Shown: positions 33,486 to 46,299 of the stretch, piece by piece
Layout of the letters: every line of letters starts with the position of its first letter
How positions within the stretch are numbered: position 1 is the stretch's first letter
Source: Thalassia testudinum
Taxonomy: Eukaryota > Streptophyta > Magnoliopsida > Alismatales > Hydrocharitaceae
NCBI GenBank assembly: GCA_037157565.1
Contig: JAZHRO010000012.1
Location: forward strand, 8,706,501 to 8,770,500
DNA length: 64,000 nucleotides
Direction: 5' to 3'
Program-made: the position numbers and the translations under genes
Notes under the pieces: generated by a model
The model's database searches: none
What the model was told of the DNA's origin: nothing
What the model saw: only the letters and a program-made list of their open reading frames with translations

Positions 33486-35079
33486 CTCCTTCCACTCTCC
33501 TCCTTAGGTGATATTCTTCTATCTTTTTATTTTTTCCAATGAGGACATTGCCTATTTTAGGCATGGCAGGTAATAACCTGAGGATGTTTATTGCATTTAT
33601 AAATAGTTACATGCATTTAGGATAGGTGCATTAGAAAAAAAAAAGATTCTTGAGCTGAATTGGTTAGTCCTCAGTAAAAGATCTTTATCAAGGAGGTTTC
33701 TTTAAAGATTTTCTTCTTAAATTGTTTCTTAGTTTAGAATCTAGTGCATTTACTTCACTTGCATGTAGATTGGGTAATGGATTTTTAAGAAAATTAATAA
33801 ACATTTTTTGTTTGTTGAATCCTTGGATAGTTAGTAAGGGAGTCAGGCAAATTATCTTCTATAAGATCCACTTAACATTTGTGAGGTGAAAGTAGAGTGA
33901 CTACTGGTGCACTAAGTCTAGTGCAAGGACTCTTAAGTTCTAGATAATTGGATAATTGATACCTCAGAGTTAGGCATAGTTTTCGCTCTCAGTTCTTGTG
34001 TCCGAATATTGTGTGTGAAGTCTTAAGAGTCATCAAATAAGGCAGATACATAGAGATTATGTTCTAATAAAACTATGACTATTGTGGATGGTTACTATCA
34101 TCCATCATAGAATCCTCGGCTGAAGGAGGATATTAGTGCCAAAGGTCAAAAATATGCTTGTCCTATCCATCCCTTCCTGGTGCCGACAGTAGGCGCTTCC
34201 ACCAAATAAGCCACACAATAGCCTCTTGAACATCATTATCCCCAATAATGTCTCATAAATAAAAGTTTGCATCATGTTGTGTTGTTAGTAACAAAAAAAA
34301 AGAAAAGAGAAGAAAGAATATAGAAAAAGAAAAAAAATGATGAAAAAAAGAGAGAAAAAGAGAATTTTTTTTTCGAGTTTATAGCTTTGTCTTCATGTCG
34401 TTTTCATCATGTGTTGATGTCATTGAGGCAACAAAAACACCCATTACGATCCACCTAATATGACCTATACCTATTTTTCAGTATTTCTGATTGCCCGAAT
34501 GCTAGTTGAGGACTTTTAACTTAGTTATAGGGTTATTATGACTTTAATTAAAGTGTGAATGCCATGTGAGGCCACCAAACATTGAGTACATTTACAAAAT
34601 CTGGTGAGATTTGTGATCTTAGAAAAGAAAGAAGGAAAAAGAGTGAGTGCAATGGAATGCTAAGGGAGCACAGTTTTTAGTCTCTCTCTGGGTTGATATA
34701 TTTGATAGTCTAGAGATCTAGAATCCGTAGTACTAGACTACATGTAACACTAGATGAGTATGAGCCACCAAGTATGAATCCATTTGACTCAGTATCTCTT
34801 ACCTAAGCCAAAAAGCTAGGGTCGAATTACAGATTATTCTCTACTTTATCCCCGAGGGAAGAAGCTTCCTATCCTAATAGAATTTTTACCAAGGGTTATG
34901 TATGAACTTTAAATGTAAGTTGGTTTTTCAGTTAGATTTGTTGCTTAAGCTACTATCACTTCTTTTATACATTTGCCTGGATCTCTAAATTTTTGAAATA
35001 AGAAAAGGTGAAATCTTTGGTCACTTCCATCATCTTTCACTTTTTCTCAGAACTAGCAAAACTTAGGCATAAGAGTATT
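33486..35079 (+). other. 3' noncoding region of the Athila-like element
   Basis: No coding frame. Holds 'gaggacattg' and 'ttaggcatgg' motifs (33541-33570) like those after pol in H and D, an A/G-rich run (34290-34370), and ends in 'actagcaaaacttaggcataagagta', the same layout as before LTR I, though the purine tract is degraded. Confidence 0.6.
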
Positions 35080-36620
35080 TGATGAGTCCAATTTATTGGA
35101 CAATTAATTAGCTTAAGTACATTTCAAACATGCCTCATTAGATTGCAATCAGAACTAAGTGTTAGTTTATCTTAATTAGAAGATATTTTGTTAAAACTTG
35201 ATACATCTATGTTTATTTAGGGTCATATGTGCAAAATTTTCAATACTAACCGCCTCTCCACCGCCAATAGGGCACTAATCCTCGTCGACCTCAACTAACC
35301 GCCTCTTCACCGCCAACCCAAGGCGACTGTGCTTCTCGCAACAATCCTCCCCTGAGGTTCACGACTGCTTCCCGCAATATCTTCAAGTTGTTGGAGAAAG
35401 CTTCGGGAGGGAATGGATCGGCGAAACGTCTATAAAAAAAGGAAGACACCCGCGTGCAAGGGGGATGGAGCGACCATCTTCTTCCACGCATCCACACTGT
35501 GGCTTGGGCGCACCCTGTGCTTCAAGCGAGCACCGTGGATCGAAGCAAATCCTTGTCGCTCCTTTGGTCACCTCCAACGTGGTGGTGCTCGGTGACAAAG
35601 ACCACCACCACCACTAGACGACACCATGCACTGTTCACCATCTTCCTCAAAACAACCCAACTCCATCTGGCTCTTCTCCGATCCTCACCGCATACCACTG
35701 CAAACTCCTCGCCACCACTACCATCTCCTCGCAACCACCCATCGCCGCCCCCCCTTCTCCTTCTCCATCTTCATCTTCCACTCTTCTCCCCTATCCTTCA
35801 CAAAAGAACCCAAAGTAGCATCTCACATAGCCACTCCATCGAGCCTCCTCCAACTTCCAACCTCGGTCCCAAGATCACTCCGGCGATCTCAAGCACTGCT
35901 AAGCATCCTCGTTGACCGCAAGCACCACCCGATGCCTTCATGCTTCACTGTAGCTACCCATCGATGCTGGCATCGTGCCCTCCGGCTGGTGACCTTCAGC
36001 CACCACTCGCTAGTGCACTGTCACCTTTACGACGCTCGACCACTGACGCACCACCACCGGAGTTCATGCCATCAGCCATCACCTCCCCCTCGCGTGCAAG
36101 CTCCTCCACTAAATCCTCTATTTCTTAATAGTAATGCCCTTATTAATATTTAAAAATTTTTCCATTGTGAGACACACTATTTATTTATTTGATGAATTAA
36201 TATATTGAGGTGAATTTGCATAGATATCCTTCTACTCAATTAGAATTATTGGTGGTTGAATGCCTCTTATGAATGATATAGAACATGACATATTGATTAT
36301 ATTGAACAAGCTCTGTTTTATTAGAGGTTAATATTTATGATGATTTCCATTACCAAGATCACTATTCAATGTTTACAGGATATTATATTATGGTGATTTT
36401 GCATGTGAACACCTACATTTTTAATTAATTGCTTAGAATGAAAATTAATGTTGGAAATGAGTGCACTAGTTAGTATGCACACCTATTGATATTTCTAAAT
36501 AAACAAGCCACCACTCACAAGTTTAATAGGTAGTTCCTCCCTGTGGAGATGACTTAACTATTTTCGTGGTTAGATTTTTGGTATTAGATGTTTTAAAAAG
36601 CGATTTTCTACCATGCAACA
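35080..36620 (+). repeat. 3' LTR of the Athila-like fragment (end approximate)
   Basis: Starts TGATGAGTCC directly after the polypurine region; arms GTCCAA/TTGGAC form an inverted repeat just inside. TATA-like CTATAAAAAA at 35430-35439, a GC-rich segment (35450-36110), then an AT-rich end with 'ctccctgtggagatgactta' near 36538, analogous to the LTR-end motif of the other elements. The right end is uncertain (a CA at 36620 or 36638). The USE/TATA module is not seen here. Confidence 0.55.
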
Positions 36621-36639
36621 AACTATAACGACGCGGCAT

Positions 36640-37095
36640 TTTATGTGCAAAAATTAATCGAAAATGAGAATCGCTCTTTCAATTATTCCCACCTTGCCAC
36701 TTGAACTGTGGCACCCAAATTTAAGAGCTTTGCACCATATCACACATTCCATGGGCAATTTGGATATCAATAAGAAAGATGATGGTCTTGATAAAGTCCA
36801 CTTTGTTAATGGCCAAGGTGCGGGTATATCTAATATTGGTTCTTCCTTAATTACTCTTCCCTACACACAGTTCATGCATCTCAATGATATTCTATACATT
36901 CCTGATGCCAAGAAGAATTTATTGTCCATTCAAAAGTTTACTTTAGACAATAATTGCTCTATAACTTTTGATTTTGATGTTGTTGTAAAGGAGCGTGCAA
37001 CAAAGCAAACGATACTACAAGGCAAAGTTAAGAATGGCTGGTATCAGTTGTGGATTGATGGTAACACCATCATCTGCATAACTGGCCTAATGTAG
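36640..37095 (+). pseudogene. Ty1/copia protease/GAG-pre-integrase fragment
   Basis: HHITHSMGNLDINKK, GLDKVHFVNGQGAGISNIGS, LNDILYIPDAKKNLLSIQKF and GKVKNGWYQLWIDGN match the copia aspartic protease and pre-integrase region. The catalytic Asp-Ser-Gly stretch before HHIT has been lost (PNLRALHH). Only this island of a copia element is present; it is not SIRE-like in wording. It ends at the TAG at 37093-37095 and sits between two Athila-like elements, so it is a remnant of the DNA they landed in or a truncated insert. Confidence 0.75.
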
Positions 37096-38300
37096 CTCAA
37101 TTCCAAGGATAAAATCTCCTTAATAATCATCAGAAGAGCATAATTCAATTCTGAGTTGAATTTGAAAAGAGAAATCAAGTCAATTCTACTATTTTAACGC
37201 ATAATCACAAATGCAGATTAACTAAGGGGTTAATCAGTGCTTAATCTAAGGTAAAATGAACTTAAATTTTCAAGAAGTAGGCTTGAACTGATTGAATCAG
37301 GGTTTTCTAAGAATTGAAGATATAATTTAATAATAAAAATCCTAATTACAACCTCACTTCAATTGAAAGGGTTCTACTGGAAATAAATGTAATATAAGCC
37401 TCCTAAAAATCATTTAAAAATATTCTATGAGGTTTAGAACTTTCACTTGGACTAAATGAACCTATTTTGACAAAAAATAGAGACTAAGAGAGAAATTACT
37501 TTATTTTGAGCTATAGTGTAAATTACTTTGACTAAATGAACCTATTTTGACAAAAAATAGAGACTAAGAGAGAAATTACTTTATTTTGAGCTATAGTGTA
37601 AATTACCCAATCAAAATTCACCAAAACCTAAATTTGAGGTCACCACTAGATTCTTTGGGTCTAAATTATGCTACTCCTAAATTTTGAGCACAATCAGAGC
37701 TCATCTTGACCTAATTTGCATTTTAGCTCGTTTGACTCTATTTGTTGCACAGATGCCCCTACATTTCGAAATTCCTAACATTTGAGCCCTTGGTTGACGT
37801 TACAATGATGTCATCCTTCTTCTTCATTACCAAAAATATAGTAGCATGAAAAGAGAGAAACCCAACATACGTTGAGTTTCAATCAAAGCATTGATTGATT
37901 AAATCTCAACCAATTCTTATCAAACTTGGTGGGATTGTCAATCAGATCGTGCCCGATATGTTGAGCCCAATCTCGAGCTCCAATTTGTATTATATCTTCT
38001 TCGGCAAACCAAAGATTGTGGAATCTAAAGTCTCCAAATTTTCAAGTTGAACTTGCGAATTTGGGGTCAACTAGCTCCAATTCCTCTTCTATATAAAGGA
38101 ATCAACATCTACAAGTCAAACTCGTGCTCAATTGGCCGATTCTTCCCCTCTTTCTTCCTCCTCGCTGACAGATTCTGATGCACTTCGAAGCTCCTTCTCC
38201 CCATGTCGTCACCCTCTACCATGTACAATAGCCAGAGGGGTTTTCTTCCCCTTGCTTCCACAAAGCTTCACGTGAAGCTTGGGACCTCAATTCACGTCCT
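37096..38300 (+). repeat. Truncated 5' LTR of element H
   Basis: 37400-37740 is collinear with U3 of I, E and D ('gaacctattttgac', 'aattacccaatcaaa', 'ggtctaaatta', 'catcttgacctaatttgca'). TATA box TATATAAA at 38090-38097. Compared with LTR D, about 1.4 kb that would hold the USE/TATA module, GAA tract, LTR end and primer site is missing between here and the leader. Left edge not defined. Confidence 0.55.
37451..37606 (+). repeat. 80-bp tandem duplication in the LTR of H
   Basis: Two copies, period 80; 37451-37526 and 37531-37606 are identical over 76 bp, each starting 'actaaatgaacc' and ending 'gtgtaaattac'. Sister LTRs have one copy. Confidence 0.9.
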
Positions 38301-39361
38301 CTAGCTCCGACAACCTCCACCTTCTTCCCTACTGGTGGCACCATTCTCAGGAGCAATGCACATTTTACCACTATTCATATCATCTTCTTCTAATTTGATT
38401 TTAACTTGTCTTTGTTTGATTGTTTTCAGGTAAACCAAACTCTCACGATCATCAGCTCGGAGTAACTACACCAAAGGTAGGTTAGTCATCTTCCCTTTCT
38501 TCCCTAATCTCCACTCTTTCTTGGGAAGATAAAAAAGGAAAGAATAAGAAATTAGGAATCCAACCATGCCTTATTTTTCTAGAGATATCAATCAAGGTAA
38601 GAGTTTCTTGATTTACTCGATTTGATTGTGATCAAGATTTGATTTGATTCAATTTGATTCAGAACTCCCAATCCTTGCTACCTGCACTTATTAGGGACTT
38701 GCAGTACCTTAGACTACTCACCTTCTTGTTTGAGTCCAAGGTGACATATTTGGAATCAAATTGAACTTAGAAATAGAGCTAATTAGGATTTTCACATTAA
38801 GGGTTGAAGTGCTAGTACACACTTGCCATTTATAAAGAAAACAAATCTTCCCGCATTTGAGTGCTGCCTAAGCCCTTGGTTGAATTGATCTTATCATCAA
38901 ACCCTAAAATCAAGGCTTTAAGTTCACTTGAATCATAAAAATTGGGACCTAATAACCTGCTTGAGAACCAAAATAGGATGATTCAGGTGATTTGACTCAA
39001 ATTTCATCCTCAACTTTAGGGCAGGTCAGGTGAAGTTGGTCACTTTGTAAATCAACCAACCTTAAATTAGGTCAGAATTTGAATCAATCTCTTATTCAAG
39101 TGATAATTCAAAGAACAATTAGGCCTAAAATTGGTAGACTTAGGGCTCAATTCACGCATTCCAATCTACTTGGACCCATGGTGACAAGGAAAATCAGGTA
39201 GGGGAAACCTTGTAACCCATTGGGACGCTCTACCTTGTAGGGGTCTTTGCAGGGCTCTCCCTTCCTGGCTGCCCAAGTAATTCTTGGGTGTGTGAATTTT
39301 TGATCTAGAGGTCCATTTACCTCGAACTACCATAGTCATCCAATTCTTTTGGGTGCCTTGA
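38301..39361 (+). other. Leader region of element H
   Basis: Noncoding, AT-rich, with no long frame. From about 39180 it matches the D leader (57780-58000): shared 'ggggaaaccttgtaaccc', 'gctctaccttgtaggggtct' and 'ttgattgggtcca' blocks. Confidence 0.6.
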
Positions 39362-42012
39362 TTGGGTCCAAAACATTTTCAGTCCCTCATCTCTTCTGTA
39401 ATGCATGTATGGGAGGGGGTCTTTAAGACCAATCTTGAGACCTCCATTAGAAAGACCACCTATCAGGGTCAGACCTTGACTCGCTTGTTTGGGTCTCCTT
39501 CTGATCTATTCGATATCTCTTCTGATGCATCTATATCTGATCCTGGTTCTCCATCCGCTACTTCTATGGAGAATCCAAAATAAGAAGGGGGTGATATTCA
39601 ACACCTGCGGAACCATTTGCAGACTCTCACTAACTTGATTCATGCACTGGCCAACCCCCAACTGCGTCCACAGATGCAGGATCACTATAATCCCGCAGCT
39701 TTGCCTATCGAACCCAGGGTGCAGATTCTGGCTGGGAGACCTGATACAGAGTTGAAGCCGAATATTATCAACTTGATCCCCCACTTTCATGGATTGGGCT
39801 TTGATGACCCTTTCCAACATATTCAGGAATTGAAACATTTAGCCTAAACTCTCGGGCCAAATGTTTAGAACCGGAACACCCTGCTCATGAAAATGTTTCC
39901 CTTCTCATTGAAGGACAAGGCTGCCCATTGGTGTCAGTCTCTGACTCAATCGATCAATGCCTCGGAGGAGTTACAAGCTGAATTCCTTAAGAAATTTTTC
40001 CCAGTAGGGTGCACTAATGCGCTGAGGCACCAAATCACGCATTTCATGCAAAATGCGGGGAAACCTCTTCATGAGGCATGGGATCACTTTTTGGATGTAA
40101 TGCAGAAATGCCCTCATCACGGAGTTCCTAAATGGGAAAAAATCCAATCTTATTACCGGGGACTCCGTGAAGACATCCAATTATTTGTCAATGTAGCCTG
40201 TGGAGGTAACTTCATGGGTAAAGATGAAGACACCATTTAGGAGATTCTCGAGAACATGTGCAAGAACTCCATAAACAATGAGTCTGTGGGTAAGTTCGAC
40301 TGAATGACTACCCATGTGTTGACAAACACATGAGGGACACATGAAACACGAGACTTATCCGCATCCGTCGATCTAGAGTTAGTGGCCATTCGATTGGTTA
40401 ACGTCTTTATCATTGAGAAGTTGGACGATTTGACTCGCCAACTCCAAAGAGCTACTTCTTCTCAGCAAAGCACATGTGTGCATCCGCCCACAGGGTGGGT
40501 GGCTGTGTATAATGTTCACCACCACCCATATCCGGGGATGGATGCTTATCCACCCTCATCTGATCCAGGTTTCGGAGAGAACTTTGAACCTTCCTACTCT
40601 AGTTGGGGGATCTTTGAAACCCCGTATCCTGATTACTTTGGAGCTACTCAACCCTGCGAGGAACTCTACACCATCCAGAATGACCCATTCTCTAACCCAT
40701 ATAACCCTGAATGGCGCAATCATCCGAATTTCTCCTAGTCGGGAAATAATCAGAACCCAGACCTCAATTCCAACCCCGACCACAAAATCCACGATTATAT
40801 CATCTCGCTCATCCTAAGCCCTACCTGAACCTTCAAATTGGGCTTAGTAACGAAGATCAAATGAGCTTGATTCTATAGATCCTGGATGATATGCAGAAGA
40901 CCAATGCTGCCATGCAGAGGCAGCACAATGTGGAGATTACAGAGGTTCGTAACCAACTCTTACAGATGGTTGGGACTTGGTAGCTTGGTACACTTCCTTC
41001 ACAACCTCTGCCAAACCCAAACAACATGCTGCACCAGAGGCACATTATGAGCCCAAATCAGGGCCAAGCACATTACATTTATCAGGCCCCTTCTGCAGCT
41101 CCACTTGATGGGTTGGAGGTTTCTACTTTGTACACGGGGCATTATTAGCAACCTCCTATCCTGCCAACTCCAAGTGCAAACCAGGCAGGCTTAAACTCCA
41201 TCATTACTTATAGTGGCAAAGCTACTCAGGACCTACCTTATCCTAGTCAATCTAGTCCGAGTAGTTCAAGACCTACATCCAGGACAGATATTAAGGACAA
41301 AACCACCCCAGACCTAGAGCTTGAACCAATCCTGGAAAAGCCTAAAGATGTTCCCTTTCCTAAGGCTTTGACAAAAGGAAATAGGAAATCCAAACCCGTG
41401 GCACCTAAGGAGGACTTGGTTAAACTCTTTGAGCAAGTTTAGATAAGCATTCCCTTGATGAGTGAGATTTGCCATATACCGGCTTACGCATGATTTCTGA
41501 AGGATTTATGCACACCAAAGCATAAGCTACGAAACAAAGATGGGAGTCCAATTGTATTGTCAGAGCAAGCTAGCTCTATAATCTTGAGCAAACACCCACA
41601 GAAAGTAAAGGATCTTGGCATTCCTTTGATCTCCTACAAGATCGGGAACTTAGAGTTCAATCAAGCTTTATTGGATTTAGGAGCATCCATAAACCTGATT
41701 CCCACCTCCCTACTAGATCACTTTGAGGAAACTGAAGCTAAACCGACTGAGGTGACTCTATAATTGGTTGATGGATCGATTAAGTCACTAAGAGGAATTC
41801 TCGAGGATGTACTAGTTAGGGTGAGAGATTTCTATTTCTCAGTGGATTTCATAGTGTTGGACATGGATACTCCTGATAATCTAAAAGATACGCCGATCAT
41901 CTTGGGGAGATCATTCCTAGTGACTGCTAAGGTGAATCTCAACTGTGAAGAGGGTCAAATCGAATTAAAACTTGGGGATATGACATTAAGGATTGATCTT
42001 TTTAAGGCCTAG
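39362..42012 (+). pseudogene. Athila-like gag and protease of element H
   Basis: One frame runs from 39362 to 40738 with only point stops (39581, 39845, about 39866, 40238, near 40300). The gag core holds FHGLGFDDPFQHIQE, MFPFSLKDKAAHWCQSL, EFLKKFFPVG, EAWDHFLDVMQKCPHHGVP and YRGL, standard Athila gag motifs. After a linker (PKEDLVKLFEQV near 41400) comes the protease: MSEQASSIILSKHPQKVKD, ALLDLGASINLIP, IVLDMDTPDN and TPIILGRSF. LDLGAS is the usual Athila form, not a mutation. The stop at 41761 (TAA where CAA is expected) splits the protease. Most stops fit C-to-T change of Gln or Arg codons. No zinc knuckle seen. Confidence 0.85.
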
Positions 42013-42179
42013 AAAGGAATAAGTTGTGGGGTAATTGAGGAAGTATGTGATATAGGGTCTTTGGTTGAGGATTTGATTCTCAAGGTGAACCCAATTTCCT
42101 AAGGACCTTAACCACAAGAAGATCTTGACCCACATATTAGGGAGCCTGAATCTGATTTAGACCTATCTCTAGCTTCCAC

Positions 42180-45093
42180 CATGTCTTCTAAGGCCAACCC
42201 CGAACCCCCACCTGTTGCTGATAATCCGATCCTGGAGCTGAAACCACTCCCAAACCATTTGAAGTATGTGTTTTTGGGTTCAAATCAGACATTTCTAGTG
42301 ATTATCAATTCCAGACTTACTCCTAATTAGGAAAGAAAGATGATTTCTATCCTCTAGCAACATCGTAGAGCCATTGGTTGGACTTAAGATGACTTGATTA
42401 GAAAAAGTCCCTCTTATTGTACTCATCGTAATTATGTTGAAGAGGGCTCACGACCTTCTTGCGAGATGCAGAGATGGCTTAACCCGAATCTCCAGGAGGT
42501 CATGAAAAATGAGATCATTAAGTGGCTAGATGTAGGAATCATATACCCCATCTTCAATAGCCGCTAGGTGCATCACATTTAGGTTATGCCTAAAAAGGCG
42601 GGACTCACCGTGATTAGTACTAAATCTGGAGAAACCATCCCGACTTGGATTGAGAATTCATGGAGAGTCTACATAGACTATCAGAAACTAAATACCTCCA
42701 TGAAGAATGACCATTTCCCTTTCTCATTATTGACCAGATCCTTGAGATGAGGAATCAATTTTTCTATTTTCTAGATGGGTACTTTGGATTTAACCAAGTG
42801 GCAATTCATCCTGAAGATAAGGAGAAGAACACCTCTACCTACCCCTATAGGACTTATGCATTCCATAGGATGCCATTTAGGCTATGCAATGCACCTGCCA
42901 CTTTTCAGTGGTGCATGCTGGCCATATTTTCTGATATGGTCCATAGGTAAATACCTTGAAGTCTTCATGGATGACTTTTCGGTATTCGGTCAGACATTCG
43001 ATGATTGCCTTTTGCACTTGGTTCACATCCTTCGACAATGCATTGAAGTGAACCTGGTTCTCTCCTGGGAAAAGAGCCATTTCGTGGTCTTGAGGGCATC
43101 GTACTTGGACACCTTATCTATGAGAAAGGTATCCAAGTTGACCAAGCTAAGGTGAATTTGATTTCCAAACTTCTTGTGCCTTCCTCAGTTAAAGACATTC
43201 GATCATTTTTTGGGCACGTCAATTTTTATCAACTTTTTATATCTAATTTTCCCAAAATTGCATGCCCCTTGACTAATCTACTCTCAAAGGACACTCCCTT
43301 TGAGATGATAAGTGAGTGTGTTCATGCATTCGAAATCCTGCCAACCAAGTAACCTAAGCTCTAATCCTACAATCTCTTGACTGGTCTCAGTTGTTTGAGA
43401 TCATGTGTGATGCGTCTGATTACATAATAGGTGTGGTACTTGGGCAAAAGATCAATGGGAAACCAGTGGTAATATATTACATTAGCAAGACATTGGACGA
43501 GGCTTAGCATAACTATACGATTACGAAGAAAGAGCTGTAAGCTGTAGTATTTGGTCTAGAGAAATTCAGATCATGCCTTTTAAGGTCCCATGTCATTATC
43601 TACTCTGATCACATTGCTATGAGTCACTTTCGAAGAAGGATGCTAAACCGAGGTTGATTCGATGGATCTTACTCTTGCAAGAATTTGACCTCAAGATCCG
43701 CGATAAGGTGGGAAAATAGAACGTGGTTGCTCACCATTTGTCTCGTCATCCTTCTTCGATAATTGACCCTCTCGGATCTATTACTGAATAGTTTCCAGAT
43801 GAGCACGTTTTAAGCATTGACGCTGGACTTTCCTGATATGCCAATGTTGTCAATTACTTAGCATCAAACCAGATCCCGCTTGATTGGCTAAAATTCAAGA
43901 AAGGCAAATTGATTTCAGATGCCAAGTATTATGTCTGGGAAGATCCATATCTCTTTCTCATCGGTGCTAATTAAATCATCTGGAGATGCATTCCCAACAC
44001 CGAGGTCAATGATATATTATCTTTCTACATGACCAGGCCTGTGGTGGCCATTTCTCTGGGCACAAAACCACAACGAAAATCCTCCAGTGCAGCTTCTATT
44101 GGTCCATACTCTTCAAGGACGCACATAATTATCATAGGGCATGCGATCATTGCAGGACCTTAGGCAACATGAGACACCACTACACGATGCCCTTGAACTT
44201 GATTCTCGTGTGTGAGATTTTCGACATTTGGAGGATTGATTTCATGGGCCCTTTCCTGAATTTGAACGGCTTCGAATACATCCTCCTAATTGTGGACTAC
44301 GTGTCCAAATGGATTGAAGCCATTCTAACCTGAACCAATGATCACAAAGCAGTAGTCAAATTCATTCATGAGCACATCTTTTCTCGCTTTGGTGTCCTGC
44401 GCACAATCATCTCTGACGGGGGGACCCACTTCGTAAATGTGCACTTCGAGTCCTTGTTGAAAAAATATGGAGTGTCGATCGTATTTTGACTCCATACCAT
44501 CCCCAGACTAATGGATTGGCTGACCTCTCCAATAGGGAAATCAAGAAAATTCTTTAGGTCACTGTTTGACTTGAAAGAAAAGATTGGTTGATAGGATCGC
44601 CCATAAGACCCAGCTAAGGATGTCTCCGTTCAGATTAGTTTATGGGAAGGCATGTCACCTTCTTGTAGAGATGGAGCACAAGGCCTACTAGGCAGTATGA
44701 AAGTACAATTTAGATCTCGGGAAGGTTGGAATTTGCCATAGTTTGCAAATGAGTGAGATCGATGAACTATGCAATGATGCGTATGAGAACTCGCATATCT
44801 ACAAGGAACAGATTAAGGCCCTTCATGACAAGCACATTTCACGAAAAATTTTCTATCTTGGTCAGAAAGTGCTTCTCTTTGCTGCTCAACTCAAGCTCTT
44901 CCCAGGGAAGCTAAGATCGAAGTTGCCCAAACCTTTCCTAGTCTGGAGGATCTCTGGAAATAGTGCTAGTGAAATCAGTGAACTCAATCATGACTTGAAC
45001 CCTTTTGTAATGCATGGTCAAAGACTAAAACCATTCCTCGAGCTCACTGATTTGAATCTAGCTGCTAAATCTTTTGATCTCCATTCCTCTTGA
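42180..45093 (+). pseudogene. Athila-like RT, RNase H and integrase of element H
   Basis: RT begins with a conserved lead (LPNHLKYVFLGSN), then RVYIDYQKLN, YFLDGYFGFNQVAIHPEDKE, MPFRLCNAPATFQWCM and catalytic FMDD (EVFMDDFSVFG, about 42966). RNase H: FEIMCDASDYIIGVVLGQ at about 43390. Integrase: HQACGGHFSGHKTT, CDHCRTLGNM, IDFMGPFLNL, ISDGGTHFVN and SNREIKKIL; its C-terminal part is the last long frame (44743-45093: ALHDKHISRK, LKLFPGKLRS, MHGQRLKPF). Numerous stops and several frame shifts. Catalytic residues are mostly still readable, so decay is moderate. The reading frame ends at TGA 45091-45093. Confidence 0.87.
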
Positions 45094-46299
45094 TTTGCAT
45101 TGTGCTTAGCTGATGGCGTTAAACTTAGCACTTAACGGGAGGCAACTTGTCATTTGAAAACTCGAGACCTTTCTTATCCTTCTTGAGCTGCATTCCTATT
45201 GCACTTTAGGCTTCGTACTTTAAAACAACAGACTTCACCTCTGATACTCATATTGGAACTTGAAATCGTTTGCAACAATCATCCCGACTTGATTACCCAC
45301 CCTTATGAACCTGTTCTGAACTATGAACTAAGCTAAATTCGAACCCACTTGGTTTGCAATGAGGGCATTGCAAAACTTAGGCATAGGGGGATATTAAAGT
45401 GTAAGACGATTGAAATTTCAATTCTTTTGAAGGGTTCTCACAAAAAAAAAAAGAAGGATGAAAAAGGGAGGACATCTTTTAGAGCTGAATTCCAAATCTG
45501 TGTTGAGGAGGAAAAAGAGGAGAAAACACAGAAAGAAAAGGAGCAAAGTAAAAATTATTGTAGTCCAAGTAGTTGAGTATGGAATAGTACCTAAGTTCTA
45601 AGCGGGATCGAATGATGAATTAAGACCTGAAGTGCTAAACCTTAGGAGATAACTGAGGGATATTGATCTTAGGCCTCTAAGACTTACTTGGGCTTAAAAA
45701 ATCAAGTATTTGGTAAGATATAGACTATTCCTCAAGAGGTTGAGGGAGTTGCGAGGCTAATGTATTAAGTCTAAGGCTTAGGGATTATTCATCCTCTTTG
45801 TCTATCTTTTTGTTTGCGAGACTTGATAACTTAGGCATCCACATCTCACACACTAGTCTGGTTCAGTGAGCTTAATGAAGAATAATTGACAAAAAGTGTT
45901 CGATTATGAAAAAAATGGTTTCTTGAAGATTTGACTTAGGAGCGGCTTGAAAACATAAGTTGATTAGAGGAGTTCCCATTGTTGAGAGGAGTAAATACTC
46001 CCCTTGAAGACACATTATAACATATCATCTCCTCGGCGCTTATCTCCTAGGATATGTAAATATCCTATCAGGGGCATGTAAGTACCTTGTGCTGGTTTAG
46101 GTGCCATGGGCGGCATTATCCCGAGATTGCCAGGGCCTGGATTAAATACAGAATGCCATGGGCGGCACTATTATGAAGTGTCGATTGCCAAGGTTCTAGG
46201 AGTTGCCATAGGCGGTATTATCCAAAAGCATCGATTGCTAGGGACCCTTCAAGAATTGATGATGGGGATGAGGAATCAGATATAGACCATGTTGAGGGT
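45094..46299 (+). other. 3' noncoding region of element H
   Basis: Begins with 'ggcgttaaacttagcac' and 'aacgggaggcaac', a block that usually follows pol in Athila elements. A purine-rich site, 'aggcataggggg', lies at about 45381. 46080-46250 has three near-repeats of 'gccatgggcggcatta ... gattgcca'. All of it has a counterpart after the D coding region (60079-61210). Confidence 0.7.

Larger units (their letters stand above)
37096..46299 (+). mobile_element. Athila-like element H: 5' LTR remnant, gag-pol, 3' region
   Basis: Contains, in order, a U3-like LTR part (37096 to about 38300), a leader, gag, protease, RT, RNase H, integrase and a 3' noncoding region. The leader (39180-39390) and 3' region (45100-46290) match element D closely in order and wording. 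The gag-pol order and the protease motif LLDLGAS are Athila-like. No primer-binding site matching that of D is visible, so the LTR end and PBS seem deleted. Confidence 0.75.

Noticed and set aside
41680..41700. Apparent loss of the protease catalytic motif (DLGAS instead of DSG/DTG)
   Set aside because: LDLGAS is the normal form in Athila-type proteases, so it is not a mutation.
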